From NCBI GenBank assembly GCA_033065855.1, contig JAVXUO010002897.1, forward strand, positions 62,001 through 126,000: a stretch of 64,000 nt of DNA, given 5' to 3'. Under the pieces are notes generated by a model. It was not told the DNA's origin and searched no databases. It saw only the letters and a program-made list of their open reading frames with translations. Below are positions 47,010 through 57,773 of this stretch, piece by piece (the stretch's first letter is position 1; the number at the start of each line of letters is the position of its first letter). Made by a program: the position numbers and the translations under genes. This stretch comes from Escallonia rubra. Taxonomy: Eukaryota; Streptophyta; Magnoliopsida; Escalloniales; Escalloniaceae.

Positions 47010-48350
47010 ATAATTGATGGCATACTCAAGGTCAATGTAGGTATTGTTTAAAATAGTTTACTTGTGGTAGTGGTAATTCACATCTTAATAGGCATTGAAT
47101 GCCATGTGCATCTTCACAAGGCCATCTTTATGAGAGCTAAGCGCTATTATCTTTGGGAGTGAGTTATTTATAATCAACGACAACAAAAAGACGGTATTGC
47201 CAAATTTCTTGTGCCCGATGAAGAACCTTTTAATCTTGCTAATAATAAAAAGTATACTACGTATGTGAATACCCCCTTTGGCATTCTACGTATATTCTTT
47301 TTGGTAGACGGTGATGGAATTGTTAGAGCCGATGTTCCTGTAACAGTGACAATGGTATTATTGAAACTTGCTTGAGTGTGCTCGGGGTAGAAGTTTTGTA
47401 TAAATGTATCGTTATGTGCAACCTTTATATAAAAAGGTTCATACAAATACCATCAGGTCTGATGTAATTAAAGAATATAATGCTGCTATACAACCCTTAA
47501 CTTATTTCGACAAATTTAATGGTAAAGTTAGTGTTACGTCTGATGTTTGGGGATCTCCTTATACTATGCTTAATTATTTTTGTGTGACGGAACGTTGGAT
47601 TGATTCTGATTGGATTATACAGAAGAGAATCATTGATTTTGAAATCTTTCCATATCCACATGATTCATCCCATGTTGCAGACATTGTAATCCGAGTACGT
47701 AGCACTTTTAATATAAGTAACAAGATAATGAGCGTTAGTCTTGATAATGCTTCCAATAATAATGCTGCTGTTGAATTGTTAAATACGAACCTCAGACCTG
47801 TAGTAAATGGGAATTTTTTTTATGTTCAATGTGTTTGCCATATAATTCATTGAGTTGTTTAAGATAGTTTAGCTACTGCTTGACCAATTATTTTCAAATT
47901 AAAGGGTATGGTTCTGTTTATTAATTCTTCGGCCATGAGAGTACAAGAATTTAAGGTTTTGTGTACTCATTATAATCTGTCTCGTAAGAAATCTATTACA
48001 GATGTCCACCATAGGTGGAACTCCACATATCATATGTTTTTACATGTTTTGGTATACAAAGAAGTTTATATTCATTGCTTACAAAACAAGGCTTGCCACC
48101 TCCCACGAATGGCAGTTAACTACATACCTGATTGAATTTTTTAAGATATTTCACGGTTGCTTCAAAGTCGTGTTATTCCAAGGAGCGTGAGGGTGATGGA
48201 TGATAGGAGTAGTCGTCTTAGCCTCGAATTATTAGAGTTATGTATTCGTATGAAGAATTATCTTAATCAGAAATGTAGGGAGCAAAACAAACCAATTGAT
48301 GATAGGAAGAGCATCAATGACATCGCTGTAGATCTTCCTAATGATTAGGT
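47010..48350 (+). pseudogene. hAT transposase relic
   Basis: Traces of a BED zinc finger (GNSHLNRH-like, about 47020-47120) precede the catalytic core. The clearest part is 47404-47853 with KVSVTSDVWGSPYTMLNYFC, WIIQKRIIDFEIFPYPH, SLDNASNNNA and NFFYVQCVCHIIH, then HHRWNSTYHMF at about 48008. These are the conserved blocks of plant hAT transposases (BED-type, ricesleeper-like). The C-terminal hATC block with its tryptophans is absent and several stops intervene. Confidence 0.85.
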
Positions 48351-48812
48351 AACTTCCTTGTCTTTTCCTATTTCTTTCAAGATATAGTTTACATATTTGC
48401 CGTAGATATTTTTTAAACAAATTAAATATATTTAAAGTAATAACTTCGCCTATTTGTTTAGAAGCAACCGGTCCCGAGTCCGAATTAAAGGAAGATGACC
48501 TACAAATAACTTTATCATAAATTTAAGTTTATTACAAAAATAAAAAGATTAAAAATAATTTTTTTAATTAATTTTTTTAGGTCGGGCCAAGCCTTACCCT
48601 AAATTTTTTGGACAAGGGCTTGGACTGCCACTAGACGGGCATAAACCCGGCTTGTATGACACCTTTACACATGACCAATACCATCAGCTACTTATTTAAT
48701 TCAGTCACGTGTCTCATAGCCCCCCAAACATGAATCTTGTAAGTAAGAAGTAAATCTATTGTAAGATACAGGCACAGTGTAGGTAGGGATAGACCACATG
48801 CATGAACCGGGG

Positions 48813-50083
48813 TGTAGGTCCCTAAATACACCTAGAGGGGGTGAATAGGTGTTTTACAACTTTGAGTATAAATTAAAAATGAGATTACAAAGTAATGACA
48901 TATATAACAATAGTAAATTCAACACAGAGATTTATACTAGTTCGGCCCCACTAGCCTACGTCCAGTCCCCGAGCACTCCACATAGGGGAGACCTACTCGA
49001 GCCTTTCACTAACCAGCTAGCTTTGGGTGCTAGCTTAAACCGCAGTACAATATTCGAAACCCTTCCAAGGTTTCCAACAGTTTACAAATGAAAAGAGAAT
49101 TACAATTGGAATACAACAAACAAACTCATTCTTGAGTAGATGTTACAATGAATAATCTTTGACTAAGCCTTCTTAGGTGGGAAGATCTATATTCTTTCAA
49201 GAACCAAACCAATAAGCTTATAATAAACCATCTCAAAGATGAACTCACTCAACAGAGAATAGATGAAAATGAGAGAACAAGATGAGAGAGTGTTTTGAGA
49301 TGAGTTAGAGAGAGTACGAAAAGATTCGCAAGAAGTGTATTAAATGCTCTCAAGGACCCCTTTTTATACTAGTTAGGAAAGTGAACCGTTATGAAGGGAA
49401 AGCCTAAAAAATGATTCGACTCAAACATAAGTTTGACTCGACTGAAAGTACTACATAGAGAAATCGGTCGACTTAAAGCTTAGCGAGAAGAATTGTTAAA
49501 TACACTGACGAATTGAGTCTACTGAAAACTCCATTTCATTCGACTGAAAACTTAATTTCATTCGACTAAAAACTTAGTGAGAAGAGATGATAAATATGCA
49601 GACGAATTGAGTCGACTGAAAACTCCATTTCATTCGACTGAAAACTTATGCTTCGACTGAAAAGTTTTTCTTCGACTAAAAAGTTAGGCTTTGACTAAAA
49701 AGTTTGGCTTTGACTACAAACTTTTTCTTCAACTAAAAAATTTATTTTTAAGACTAGAACGAAGGAACTGCACAATTGAGTCCACTGCAACCTGTTCGCC
49801 TTCGACTGAAATATTCAGTTTTGGTTCTTTACTTGAATTTCTGTGAGATCTTTTAAGAAAGACTTAGAAATGCTAAAAAGGATAAAATAGACTACAGGTT
49901 CTTGCATCTTCAATGTAGTCCGAGTCTTTGAATCCTAAATCCAAGTCTGAGTTCAAGCTTTGTCCAAGGCATGATCTTGTCTTTGTTTGATTAAGATAAA
50001 TCCTGAAATGTTTATCTTAATAATGCTGTCAGATTAATATTAGAGATAATAAATTTGGAATCATCAAAATCAATAAGTCAACA
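48813..50083 (-). repeat. 3' LTR of the SIRE-type element
   Basis: 1271 bases, about the same length as the other LTR (1269) and highly similar. The segment 49416-49812 (U3 on the minus strand) holds around 15 copies of a CGACTGAAA-type motif. Confidence 0.95.
49361..49370 (-). promoter_or_regulatory. LTR TATA box
   Basis: Minus-strand AGTATAAAAA directly after the motif array, followed by GGGG and a CT-rich leader. The same box is in the other LTR at about 58322-58331, where it would drive the genomic RNA. Confidence 0.75.
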
Positions 50084-50099
50084 ATCTCTCCCCTTTTTG
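50084..50099 (-). other. Polypurine tract
   Basis: CAAAAAGGGGAGAGAT on the minus strand abuts the 3' LTR, where it would prime plus-strand DNA synthesis. Confidence 0.85.
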
Positions 50100-50669
50100 T
50101 GATGACAACATTATATAAACATACTCCCCCTTGATCAGTTAACATTCAAACAAAATAATAACTAAAAGAACATCTTTTAATATTCAGCAAAAAATTGTTA
50201 AAGATGCATACAAAGAATGTTCAATAATTAATTGTTCTCCCCCTTTGTCAAATCAAAAAAAGGGGCAGGCAACGCAACAATCAAAGGAGTAAAAAAAAGG
50301 CATCTAGGGCAGACGGCGGCGAGCACCCTGTGTAGACGAGGATGGATCAGTAGGCGGCGGAGTAGATCGACGAGCACCTTGTGCAGAAGAGGATAGGTCA
50401 GCAGGCGGCGGATCGGTTGTGGGTACTTCAACGACTTCGACGACACGAGGAGAGTGTGGCCTCAGAAGGTTGTATGTGAGATGCGGGTTGAAGAAATATT
50501 CTTCCCCTTCGGTGCCAGTGTGTCAAGAGGGAAAGATATCCAGACGAGTCACCCTAAAGCCATGAGCCTGATCGAAGATCTGATGTGCCAGGTAGCGGTT
50601 CTGTTTAGTCAAAATGCTCGTAGTGAGATAGGCCTGGCGACGATGAGCCTGGAGAGCAACTTCCTACTG

Positions 50670-52411
50670 TCAGTGAAGATCATGCTGCATCCGAGTCACA
50701 CTCTCCAGGATTGGAGTATGGTTGAGAGGAAGAGAGGAAAGGTTAGAGGTGAGTTTGTTAATAAGGGTGTGAAAGTCTATTTGGTTCGAGAGAAGCTGGG
50801 CTGAGGAGTGTTGAACCGACTGCTGAAGAGCGGCAAGCTCATGAAGAAGGGTGGTGTGGTTAGCTACAACAGAGGCAGCTAGGGTGGTTTGCGATTCAAG
50901 TATTAATTGAATCGAAGTGGAGAGACGAGAAAGGTGCTCAGAGAGTTCAGAGTTTTCGGTGGATAGGAACTTATCAAAATTAAGATTAGAGAAGTCATTA
51001 AGCGGGCTGAAAAAGGGATCAGAAGGGTGAGGAGGGGTGGGCAGAGGAGGTACTGAGGAGGAAGGGTTGGCGGGAGGAAATGGTATAGAGGGAGATGGGT
51101 CAGTAGGCACAGTGGGTATGAGCTGAGAGGGATGAGGTGGTGGGGGCAGAACGGACGGGGAAGGATCAGAAGGTTCGGGTGGGGGAACTACAGGAGCAGA
51201 AGCAAGCGTGAGAGCAGGAGCGGGAGTGGGAACCGGAATTGACCGGGTATGGGAGGGGTCGGTAACAGCGATCCGCTCAAGAGATACAATGTTGGTGGTG
51301 AGGTCAGTGCGAATGGCGAACCCCGCTCGACGAAGAGAAGTTTCGTCAAGAATATGCTGACTCGGAATAGATATACATTCCGAGATAGATGTAGGAAGGG
51401 GGACATGAAAATGTTCAAAAACTCGGGTTAAGATTAGACCGAAAGGAAGATTAGCAGAGGATTTCTTCTTCCGGGCATCCATTACGAGCATGATAATGCC
51501 CGCAATGTTTAAGGGAGAGCCCCGAATAAAGTGGGTGAAAGAATGATGTTGAGATATGAAAAAGTAGCAAAAGAGCCGACACGGCCCGAGAGATTATAAC
51601 TGAGAATAAAATAGAGGACGCGATGAAGAGGAAAAAGGTCACCTAAACTAGGTTTGCGGGGTCGAGAAATGGACGGGTCTCCTAGAAGGGTTTGTGTTTG
51701 TTGGAGTGGGGTAAAGGAGCTAGTGGTGCACCACATGTTTATGGGGAAAACAATGGTGGAGGATTGGTTGGTAAAACTGAGTATTTGGGCTAAAGTGGTG
51801 GCATCGAGACGGATGTAGACCCCATTAACATATGTGGTCAAAAAGGTGGAGGACAGAGCATTAAAATGCATGTTCGAATAGAACATTCGAACAAGACCAG
51901 GTTAGTAAACGGAAGGTGGATAGAGAATGGAGGGACATCCCATTTGGTCAAAAAGGCCGGTAAGACCAAGTTGAGTCATTAGGTTGACATCACTTGGACG
52001 ACTCGGTACGACCTCCCGATTCACAAAATTTGTATAATAGTTGATTTGGTCGTCGGCTGACTCAAAAAAATGGGGAATGTGAAGGATTTCAGTAGGAGAA
52101 ATATAGGGGCATGTAGGTGGCATGCAGGTTGGAGGAGAAGTAGAGGAAGAAGATGAGGTAGCAGCAGGAGGAGGAGCAACATTACCTGAAGAGGACAGAG
52201 CAGCAGACGTCCGTTGAGCAGGTACAGAGGACGATGATCTTACAGCTGCAGTAGTCGTCTGACGAGTGCGACAACGTGTGGAAGGTGGTGGTGGAGCAGA
52301 AGCAGTAGGTGGTGGTGGAGTAGCAGCAGTAGGTGGAGGAGCCACGTCGGATTCATCGTCGGTGTCAATTACAAGACGTCGGCGACTACGAGGGCGTGGG
52401 TTTGAGTCCAT
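50670..52411 (-). pseudogene. Envelope-like ORF of the SIRE-type element, broken
   Basis: A minus-strand frame downstream of pol, in the position of the envelope-like ORF of SIRE-type elements. The likely start is the Met at 52411 (MDSNPRPRSRRRLV), after the internal TATA box; a Met at 52567 would precede that box. The N-terminus is Ser/Pro/Ala-rich. The middle resembles the 'putative plant transposon protein' domain (VRMFYSNMHFN, TTYVNGVYIRLDATTLAQIL). The C-terminal part is Pro-rich, then helical (about 51000-50700). Breaks are a stop at 51902-51904 and a frameshift near 51509. No clear signal peptide or fusion peptide is seen, so an envelope role is only by position. Confidence 0.72.
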
Positions 52412-52527
52412 GTGGGCCCTGAGTGACAGGTGGGCAAGAGAGAGAGGAAAATCAAAGGTCTGTAAAAAAATGGACGAGGAACAGTGAAAAGAGTAACAGT
52501 AAAAAGTGAACGGGAAAAATGAGGGGG

Positions 52528-52535
52528 TATATATA
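52528..52535 (-). promoter_or_regulatory. Internal TATA box upstream of the envelope-like ORF
   Basis: TATATATA on the minus strand lies about 120 bases before Met 52411 and directly after the CGACTGAAA motif array (52546-52880). This matches the array-then-TATA layout of the LTR. Promoter function is inferred. Confidence 0.5.
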
Positions 52536-52545
52536 GATGACGGGT

Positions 52546-52880
52546 TTTCGATCGACTGAAACAGCATTTTTCAGTCAACTGAAAAGAGTTAAGTCGACTA
52601 AAACATGACTTTTTAATCGACTGAATCCAGCAGATTTGCCAAAGGAGAAAGAGGTCTTCGGTCGACTGAAACATCATTTTCAGTCGATTGAAAAGATTTA
52701 GGTCGACTAAAATAGGACTTTTAAGTTGACTGAATCCAACAGTTGTGAAATAAGAAAGAAGTTTCATTCGACCGAAAAGTTTTGCGTCGAATGAAAACTG
52801 ACTTTTCAGTCGACTGAAACAAGACATTTAACATTCAAATAGACAGTTTTCGGTCGACTGAAAAGATTTAAGTCGAATGC
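52546..52880. repeat. GTCGACTGAAA motif array in the pol-env spacer
   Basis: About 13 copies of GTCGACTGAAA and variants occur in both orientations, often forming the palindrome TTTCAGTCGACTGAAA. The same motif is arrayed in the LTR U3 regions (49416-49812 and 58376-58770). Confidence 0.88.
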
Positions 52881-52899
52881 TAAAGATTTAGCTAAGATC

Positions 52900-54450
52900 A
52901 CACATTCCTAAGCGACGACGAAGAGAACAAAAAGAGGATTCAGCTAAAGGTTTGGTAAAGATATATGCGAGCTGATCTTCAGAGTTCTATTAAACCTTTC
53001 TGAACATTGCCTCGAAGAAAGTGGGGACGAATATCGATGTGCTTAGTGCGCGAGTGTTGAACATGATTTTTACTAATATCAATAGCACTGCTACTGTCGC
53101 ACATAATAGGAATATTATCTATTGAGACACCAAAATCTCATAAAGTTTGACGCATCCACAGTACTTGGGCATAACAGCTTCCAGCCGCAACATATTCCGC
53201 TTCAGCTGTGGAGAGAGCCACAGCCGTCTGTTTCTTACTGTGCCACGACACTAAAGCATTGCCAAGGAACTGGCAAGTGCCACTAGTACTTTTGCGATAG
53301 ACAAGACAACCTGCATAATCAGAATCAGAAAAACGTACTAGATCTAGCGAGGAATTACGTGTACGTGGATACCAAAGGCCTAAATTTAAAGTCCCAGAGA
53401 GATATTTAAAAATACGTTTAACTGCAGTAAGATGAGATTCTTTGGGACAAGCTTGAAAAAGGGCACAAATACATACACTAAACATTATGTCAGGTCTAGA
53501 AGCAGTAAGATAAAACAAACTACCAACCATACCACGATAAAGTTTTTTATCTACATCTTTGACAAGATTGACGCTGGGAGAAATAGGGGTACCTTTAGGT
53601 TTAGCATTATCCAAGCCAAATCTTTTCAAAAGCTCCCGTGTGTACTTGGACTGACTTATAAAAATTCCTTCTTTGGACTGCTTGATTTGAAGTCCAAGGA
53701 AGAAGGTAAGTTCTCACATCATGCTCATCTCAAATTTCCTGCTCATACTCTTAGCAAACTCTTGGCATAGATCATTGTTAGTGGCACCAAAAATAATGTC
53801 ATCAACATAAGTTTGAATTATTAAAATGTGCGACCTATGAATTTTCGTAAAAAGAGTAGTATCGACTTTACCACGAGAGAATCCATGATCAATAAGGAAG
53901 CTGCTAAGACGATCGTACCAAGCTCGAGGAGCTTGTTTAAGACCGTACAAAGCCTTTTTCAGCTTAAAAACATGATTGGGTATTTTTCATTTTCAAAACC
54001 AGGAGGTTGTTTAACAAACACTTCCTCTTGTATTACCCCATTCAAGAAGGCACTTTTCACGTCCATTTAAAATTTTTTAAAGTTCATATGACATGAAAAT
54101 GCCAAAAGCATTCGGATAGCTTCAAGTCGAGTGACTGGGGCAAAGGTTTCATCAAAATCTACTCCTTCGACGTGATTGTATCCTTGAGCAACTAGTCTAG
54201 CCTTATTATGAACAATATGACCATCTTCATCAAGTTTGTTCCGAAAAACCCACTTGGTGCCAATGACCTTTTGTTGAACAGGAGGTGGAACTAATGTCCA
54301 AACATTGCTTCTCTCAAATTGATTCAATTCATCTTGCATGGCAAGGATCCACTCAGGATCTTTTAGAGCTTCTAAAATATTTTTAGGCTTAATTTGAGAA
54401 AGAAAAGAAAAATCTACACAGAAAAGATTTACCGTAGATCGTGTTGTAAC
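52900..54450 (-). pseudogene. Copia reverse transcriptase and RNase H relic
   Basis: Minus-strand blocks appear in order: PEWILAMQDELNQFERSNVW, GTKWVFRNKLDEDG, ARLVAQGYNHVEGVDFDETF, YGLKQAPRAWYDRL, catalytic YVDDIIFGATN, then RNase H with GSLFYLTASRPDIMF, DSDYAGCLVYRKSTSG and LSTAEAEYVAAGSCYAQ. Catalytic aspartates are visible, but the frame is broken between segments near 54067, 53950 and 53700. Confidence 0.92.
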
Positions 54451-55520
54451 TCTGCGTTCCACATTACCTATGACTTGTTCTAATGGATGACTGGAGGAAT
54501 ATCTCCAGCTTTTTGGAAGTGGCTGAGTCTCATCACTGAGAAGATGTTGAACACTCCCCTCAGTTGAGGAGACATTAAGTTTGTTGTTCAAGTCCAGGGA
54601 GAGTTCTTCACTGTCATCACCTGCATTCTTATTTGGTTTTTCAACGTTAGATTCTTCAAATACTGCATGCATAGATTCTTCAACTGTCTGAGTTCTACGG
54701 TTATAGATTATATATGCTCTACTTTTTAATGAATAACCACGAAATATTCCCTCGTCAGACTTCGCATCAAACTTACCTAAATTCTCACGATTATTCAAAA
54801 TAAAACATTTACAACCGAAAACCTTGAAATAATCGATTTTAGATTTTCGGTTTGAGAAAAGCTCGTAAGGAGTTTTTTTATCAAGAATCGGTCTGATGAG
54901 TACCCTGTTCAATAGAAGTGCTCACGGCTTCGGCCCAAAAATATTTTGGCAAGGAGTTTTCATGAAGCATGGTTCTGGCCATTTCTTGAAGAATTGGATT
55001 CTTTCTCTCTACAACCCCATTTTGTTGGGGGTGTTCGAGGAGCAGAAAACTCACGTGAAATGTCATTTTGAATACAAAAAAGAATAAAATCTTTTTCAAA
55101 TTCACCGCCATGATCACTTCGAATTTTTACAAGCTTCAACTCTTTCTCATTTTGAAGCTGCTTAACAAGACTGAAATTTTTTTCATACGCTTCATCCTTA
55201 TGAGTTAGAAAAAGAACCCAGGTGTATCTTATCGTCAACAATGACGAATGCATAAAAATTTTCACGTAGGCTAGCATTTCTCTTAGGGCCAAAAAGATCT
55301 GGTTAGCATTTCTCGTGGAGGCAAAAAGATCTAAATGAAGGAATTGAAAAGGGAGAAAGGTGGAAACAATATATTTGGCTTGAAAAAATGTTTTTGACTG
55401 TTTGCCATATTGACAGGCATCACAAACCTTACCCTTGACAAACTTTAACTTTGGTAAGCCTCTGACAAGCTCTTTCGAGAGAAGTTTTTTGATTAGATCC
55501 ATGAGAACATGACCTAATCT
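54451..55520 (-). pseudogene. Copia integrase relic
   Basis: WHRRLGHV and CDACQYGKQSKTFF give the zinc-binding N-terminus (H...H, CX2C). Core fragments include FLHLDLFA and KIRSDHGGEFEKDF, with the catalytic D and G-G-E-F context. Then come YELFSNRKSKIDYFKVFGCK and the chromodomain-like linker to reverse transcriptase. Frameshifts occur near 55000 and 54910. Confidence 0.9.
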
Positions 55521-55529
55521 ACGATGCCA

Positions 55530-57697
55530 TAATCAAATATCATTATGTTGAGCAGAGAGACAAACTTCATGAAAAGAGTCAGAAGCATCAAAAGATAAAG
55601 TGTAGATGTTCCAATCTCTCTTACCAACCAAGGTACCTCCATCCGAGGCATGACTGATCAGGCATTGATCACCTTCAAACTGAACTTTGTGTCCACTATC
55701 GATTAGTTGACTGATACTTATCAAATTGAACTTCAAATCCTCAACCAAGGATACATTATCGATAGATATGGAACCGGTGCTAATTTACCTTTACCGATGA
55801 TCTTTCCATTTAAGTTGTCTCCGAAGGTAACAAGTCCTCCATTTTTCGGAGTGATATGTGAGAATAGTCAGAGATCACCTGTCATATGCCTTGAACATCC
55901 GCTGTCGAGAATCTATTTGTTGGAATCTACTCTTGCTTTCAAGCATACCTACAACAGATTATGGTTTCGTTCCTTTAGGTACCCACACTTTCTTGGCACC
56001 CAAACTTGTTACATTTTAATTTTTGTAATAGAAGAGAATGACTTATTTTTGACAGCATTAAGAGGACAATTTTTAACTAAGTGTCCTTTCTTATTACATA
56101 CTATACAGAGTGTGAAAGGTGAGCAGGAAGCTAAATTTTTGTTAAAGAAAATTTTGTAATCCTTTTGCTTCTTGAAGGATTATAACCGATTCCACTTTTC
56201 TCAAAAACACATCTTTGTCTTCCTAAAAGAATATCCAAGTTCTCTCTTCCTTGGGTAAATTTTGAAAGAGCAAAATTCAGATCTTCAATCTCCTTTTCTA
56301 AATTTATTTTTGTGTAGAAATTTCTTCCAATTGAGATTTTAAAGATTCGTTTTCAATTGGAACTTTTACTCCTTTAAGAGATTGGATTTCAGAAGACAAA
56401 TAAGAATTTTCCTTCTTAGAAGCATTCAGATTATTTTTTAAAGAAGCATTTTCAGAAATATAAAGTTCAACCTTTTCTTCCAATTCTTCCTTTTCACCTT
56501 CTAACTCATAAACATAATTTATCAAAGAAAGAGCCTTAATTTTTAGATTAGCATTTTTAACTTTTCATGATTTTCATTGAGTTCGAGAAAAGCTGACTTA
56601 AGTTCATTATAATCAAGATTTTCAAAGATTACCTTATCAGAGTGATCATCCTTGGCCATGAAGCAAAGTTGAGCTACATCATCATCTTCGCTAGTTTCTT
56701 TGTCACTTTCATCATAGTCATCCCAAGTCAGCAGGGCTTTCCTGGGCTTGAACTTATTTTCTTTAAAGTCTCGACTGTTGCTGCTTGCAGTTTTGTTCTT
56801 GAGTTGCGGACATTATTTTTTATGTGCCCAATTCTGCCACATTCATAGCAAGCATCAGAATTTTCCTTTACATTCCAATCACTATTATTTTTTTGATGTG
56901 ATTGGTTTGTAGGATTTCTCCTGATCTTCCCATCTCGCTTGCTTGCACGAAACTTCTTGAACCTTCAAATGATGAGGGCCATTTCAGGATCAGAATCATC
57001 ATTGCTCTCTACAGGTTCATGAGAGGTGTCAGCTTTAAGAGCTAAGTTCTTCTTCTTGGAGGTGGTTTCTTCTTCGTCATGAATCTTCATCATAATTTCA
57101 TGAGTCATTAGAGAACCCACCAATTCTTCCAGCTTCAGCACATTTAAGTCCTTTGCCTCTTGATTGGCTGTGAGTTTCAATTCCCATCTCTTTGGAAGAG
57201 ATCTGAGAACTTTTCGGACAACTTATTTTTCTGGGTAAACTTTACCCAAAAGCTTCAGTCCATTTATAAATCTGGAATACATCTCATTTATGGACTCATG
57301 CTCCTTCATCTTGAAGGCCTCATACTGCTGGACCAACATGTTAATCTTGGTCTCTTTCACCTGATTTGTACCTTCATGAGTGACTTCCAACAACCTCCAC
57401 ATTTCTCTAGCTGTCTCACATGCTGAGACACGATTGTACTCATTCATGTCAAGGCCACAGCTAATAATGTTCTTGGTTTTATCGTCCATGGAGAAAAGCT
57501 GTACCTCATGAGCGTCCATTTCAAGAATTTCTTTTGGAATTTTGGATCCATCTGGTCCATCCTTCATCGAAATTATAGGGCCATTTTCTACAACATACCA
57601 CACGTGTGTATCCTACCTCAGGAAATTTCTCATGCGATTTTTCTAGTAGCTGTAGTTGTCATTCTTCAACAAGGGTGGCCTGGTGGTTACTGGTCAT
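55530..57697 (-). pseudogene. Copia gag and protease relic
   Basis: Gag starts near Met 57697. WYVVENG, SMDDKTKNIISCGL, REMWRLLEVTHEG and INEMYSRFINGLKLLGK are the gag core, and SLPKRWELKLTA and LEELVGSLMTHE follow after a stop. A zinc knuckle CYECGRIGH at about 56825-56870 lacks the last Cys. Region 56300-56525 encodes a strong coiled coil (YVYELEGEKEELEEKVELY), typical of SIRE gag. The protease DSG occurs in ILDSGCSRHMTGD near 55905. VEDLKFNLISISQLIDSG starts the pre-integrase region. Many stops are present. Confidence 0.88.
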
Positions 57698-57758
57698 TCT
57701 TCCATAATGTGATCTTTAGCTCTAGACGGTTAAGTCAAAAGAGAATACCAGAGCACAC

Positions 57759-57771
57759 GGCCCTGATACCA
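57759..57771 (-). other. Primer-binding site of the SIRE-type element
   Basis: TGGTATCAGGGCC on the minus strand, two bases after the 5' LTR, complementary to initiator tRNA-Met over TGGTATCAG. Confidence 0.88.
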
Positions 57772-57773
57772 TT

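Larger units (their letters stand above)
44689..48667 (+). mobile_element. hAT transposon, 3.98 kb, degenerate, inserted in the copia relic
   Basis: Ends are TAGAGGTGTCAAATGG and, inverted, TAAAGGTGTCATACAAGCC. The 8-bp flanks are CACATGAA (44681-44688) and CACATGAC (48668-48675), matching at seven of eight positions. Inside are a decayed plus-strand transposase and a nested MULE (45451-46573). Gene-free parts are 44700-45450 (AT-rich), 46583-47000 and 48360-48660. The C-terminal dimerisation region of the transposase is missing, so the element is dead. Confidence 0.9.
43390..48812 (+). mobile_element. Ty1-copia relic (LTR, primer site, gag), interrupted by a hAT element
   Basis: A probable LTR end with TATA box (GTATAAATAGCCC at 43561) is followed by the initiator-Met primer site and a decayed gag. 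The hAT element at 44689-48667 interrupts it. Sequence after 48676 continues the copia relic briefly before the SIRE-type element begins at 48813. No pol region remains. The LTR start near 43390 is a guess. Confidence 0.65.

Noticed and set aside
48849-49091. 80-residue frame present in both SIRE LTRs
   Set aside because: It is antisense to the element, lies in R-U5, and is shared only because the LTRs are copies of each other.
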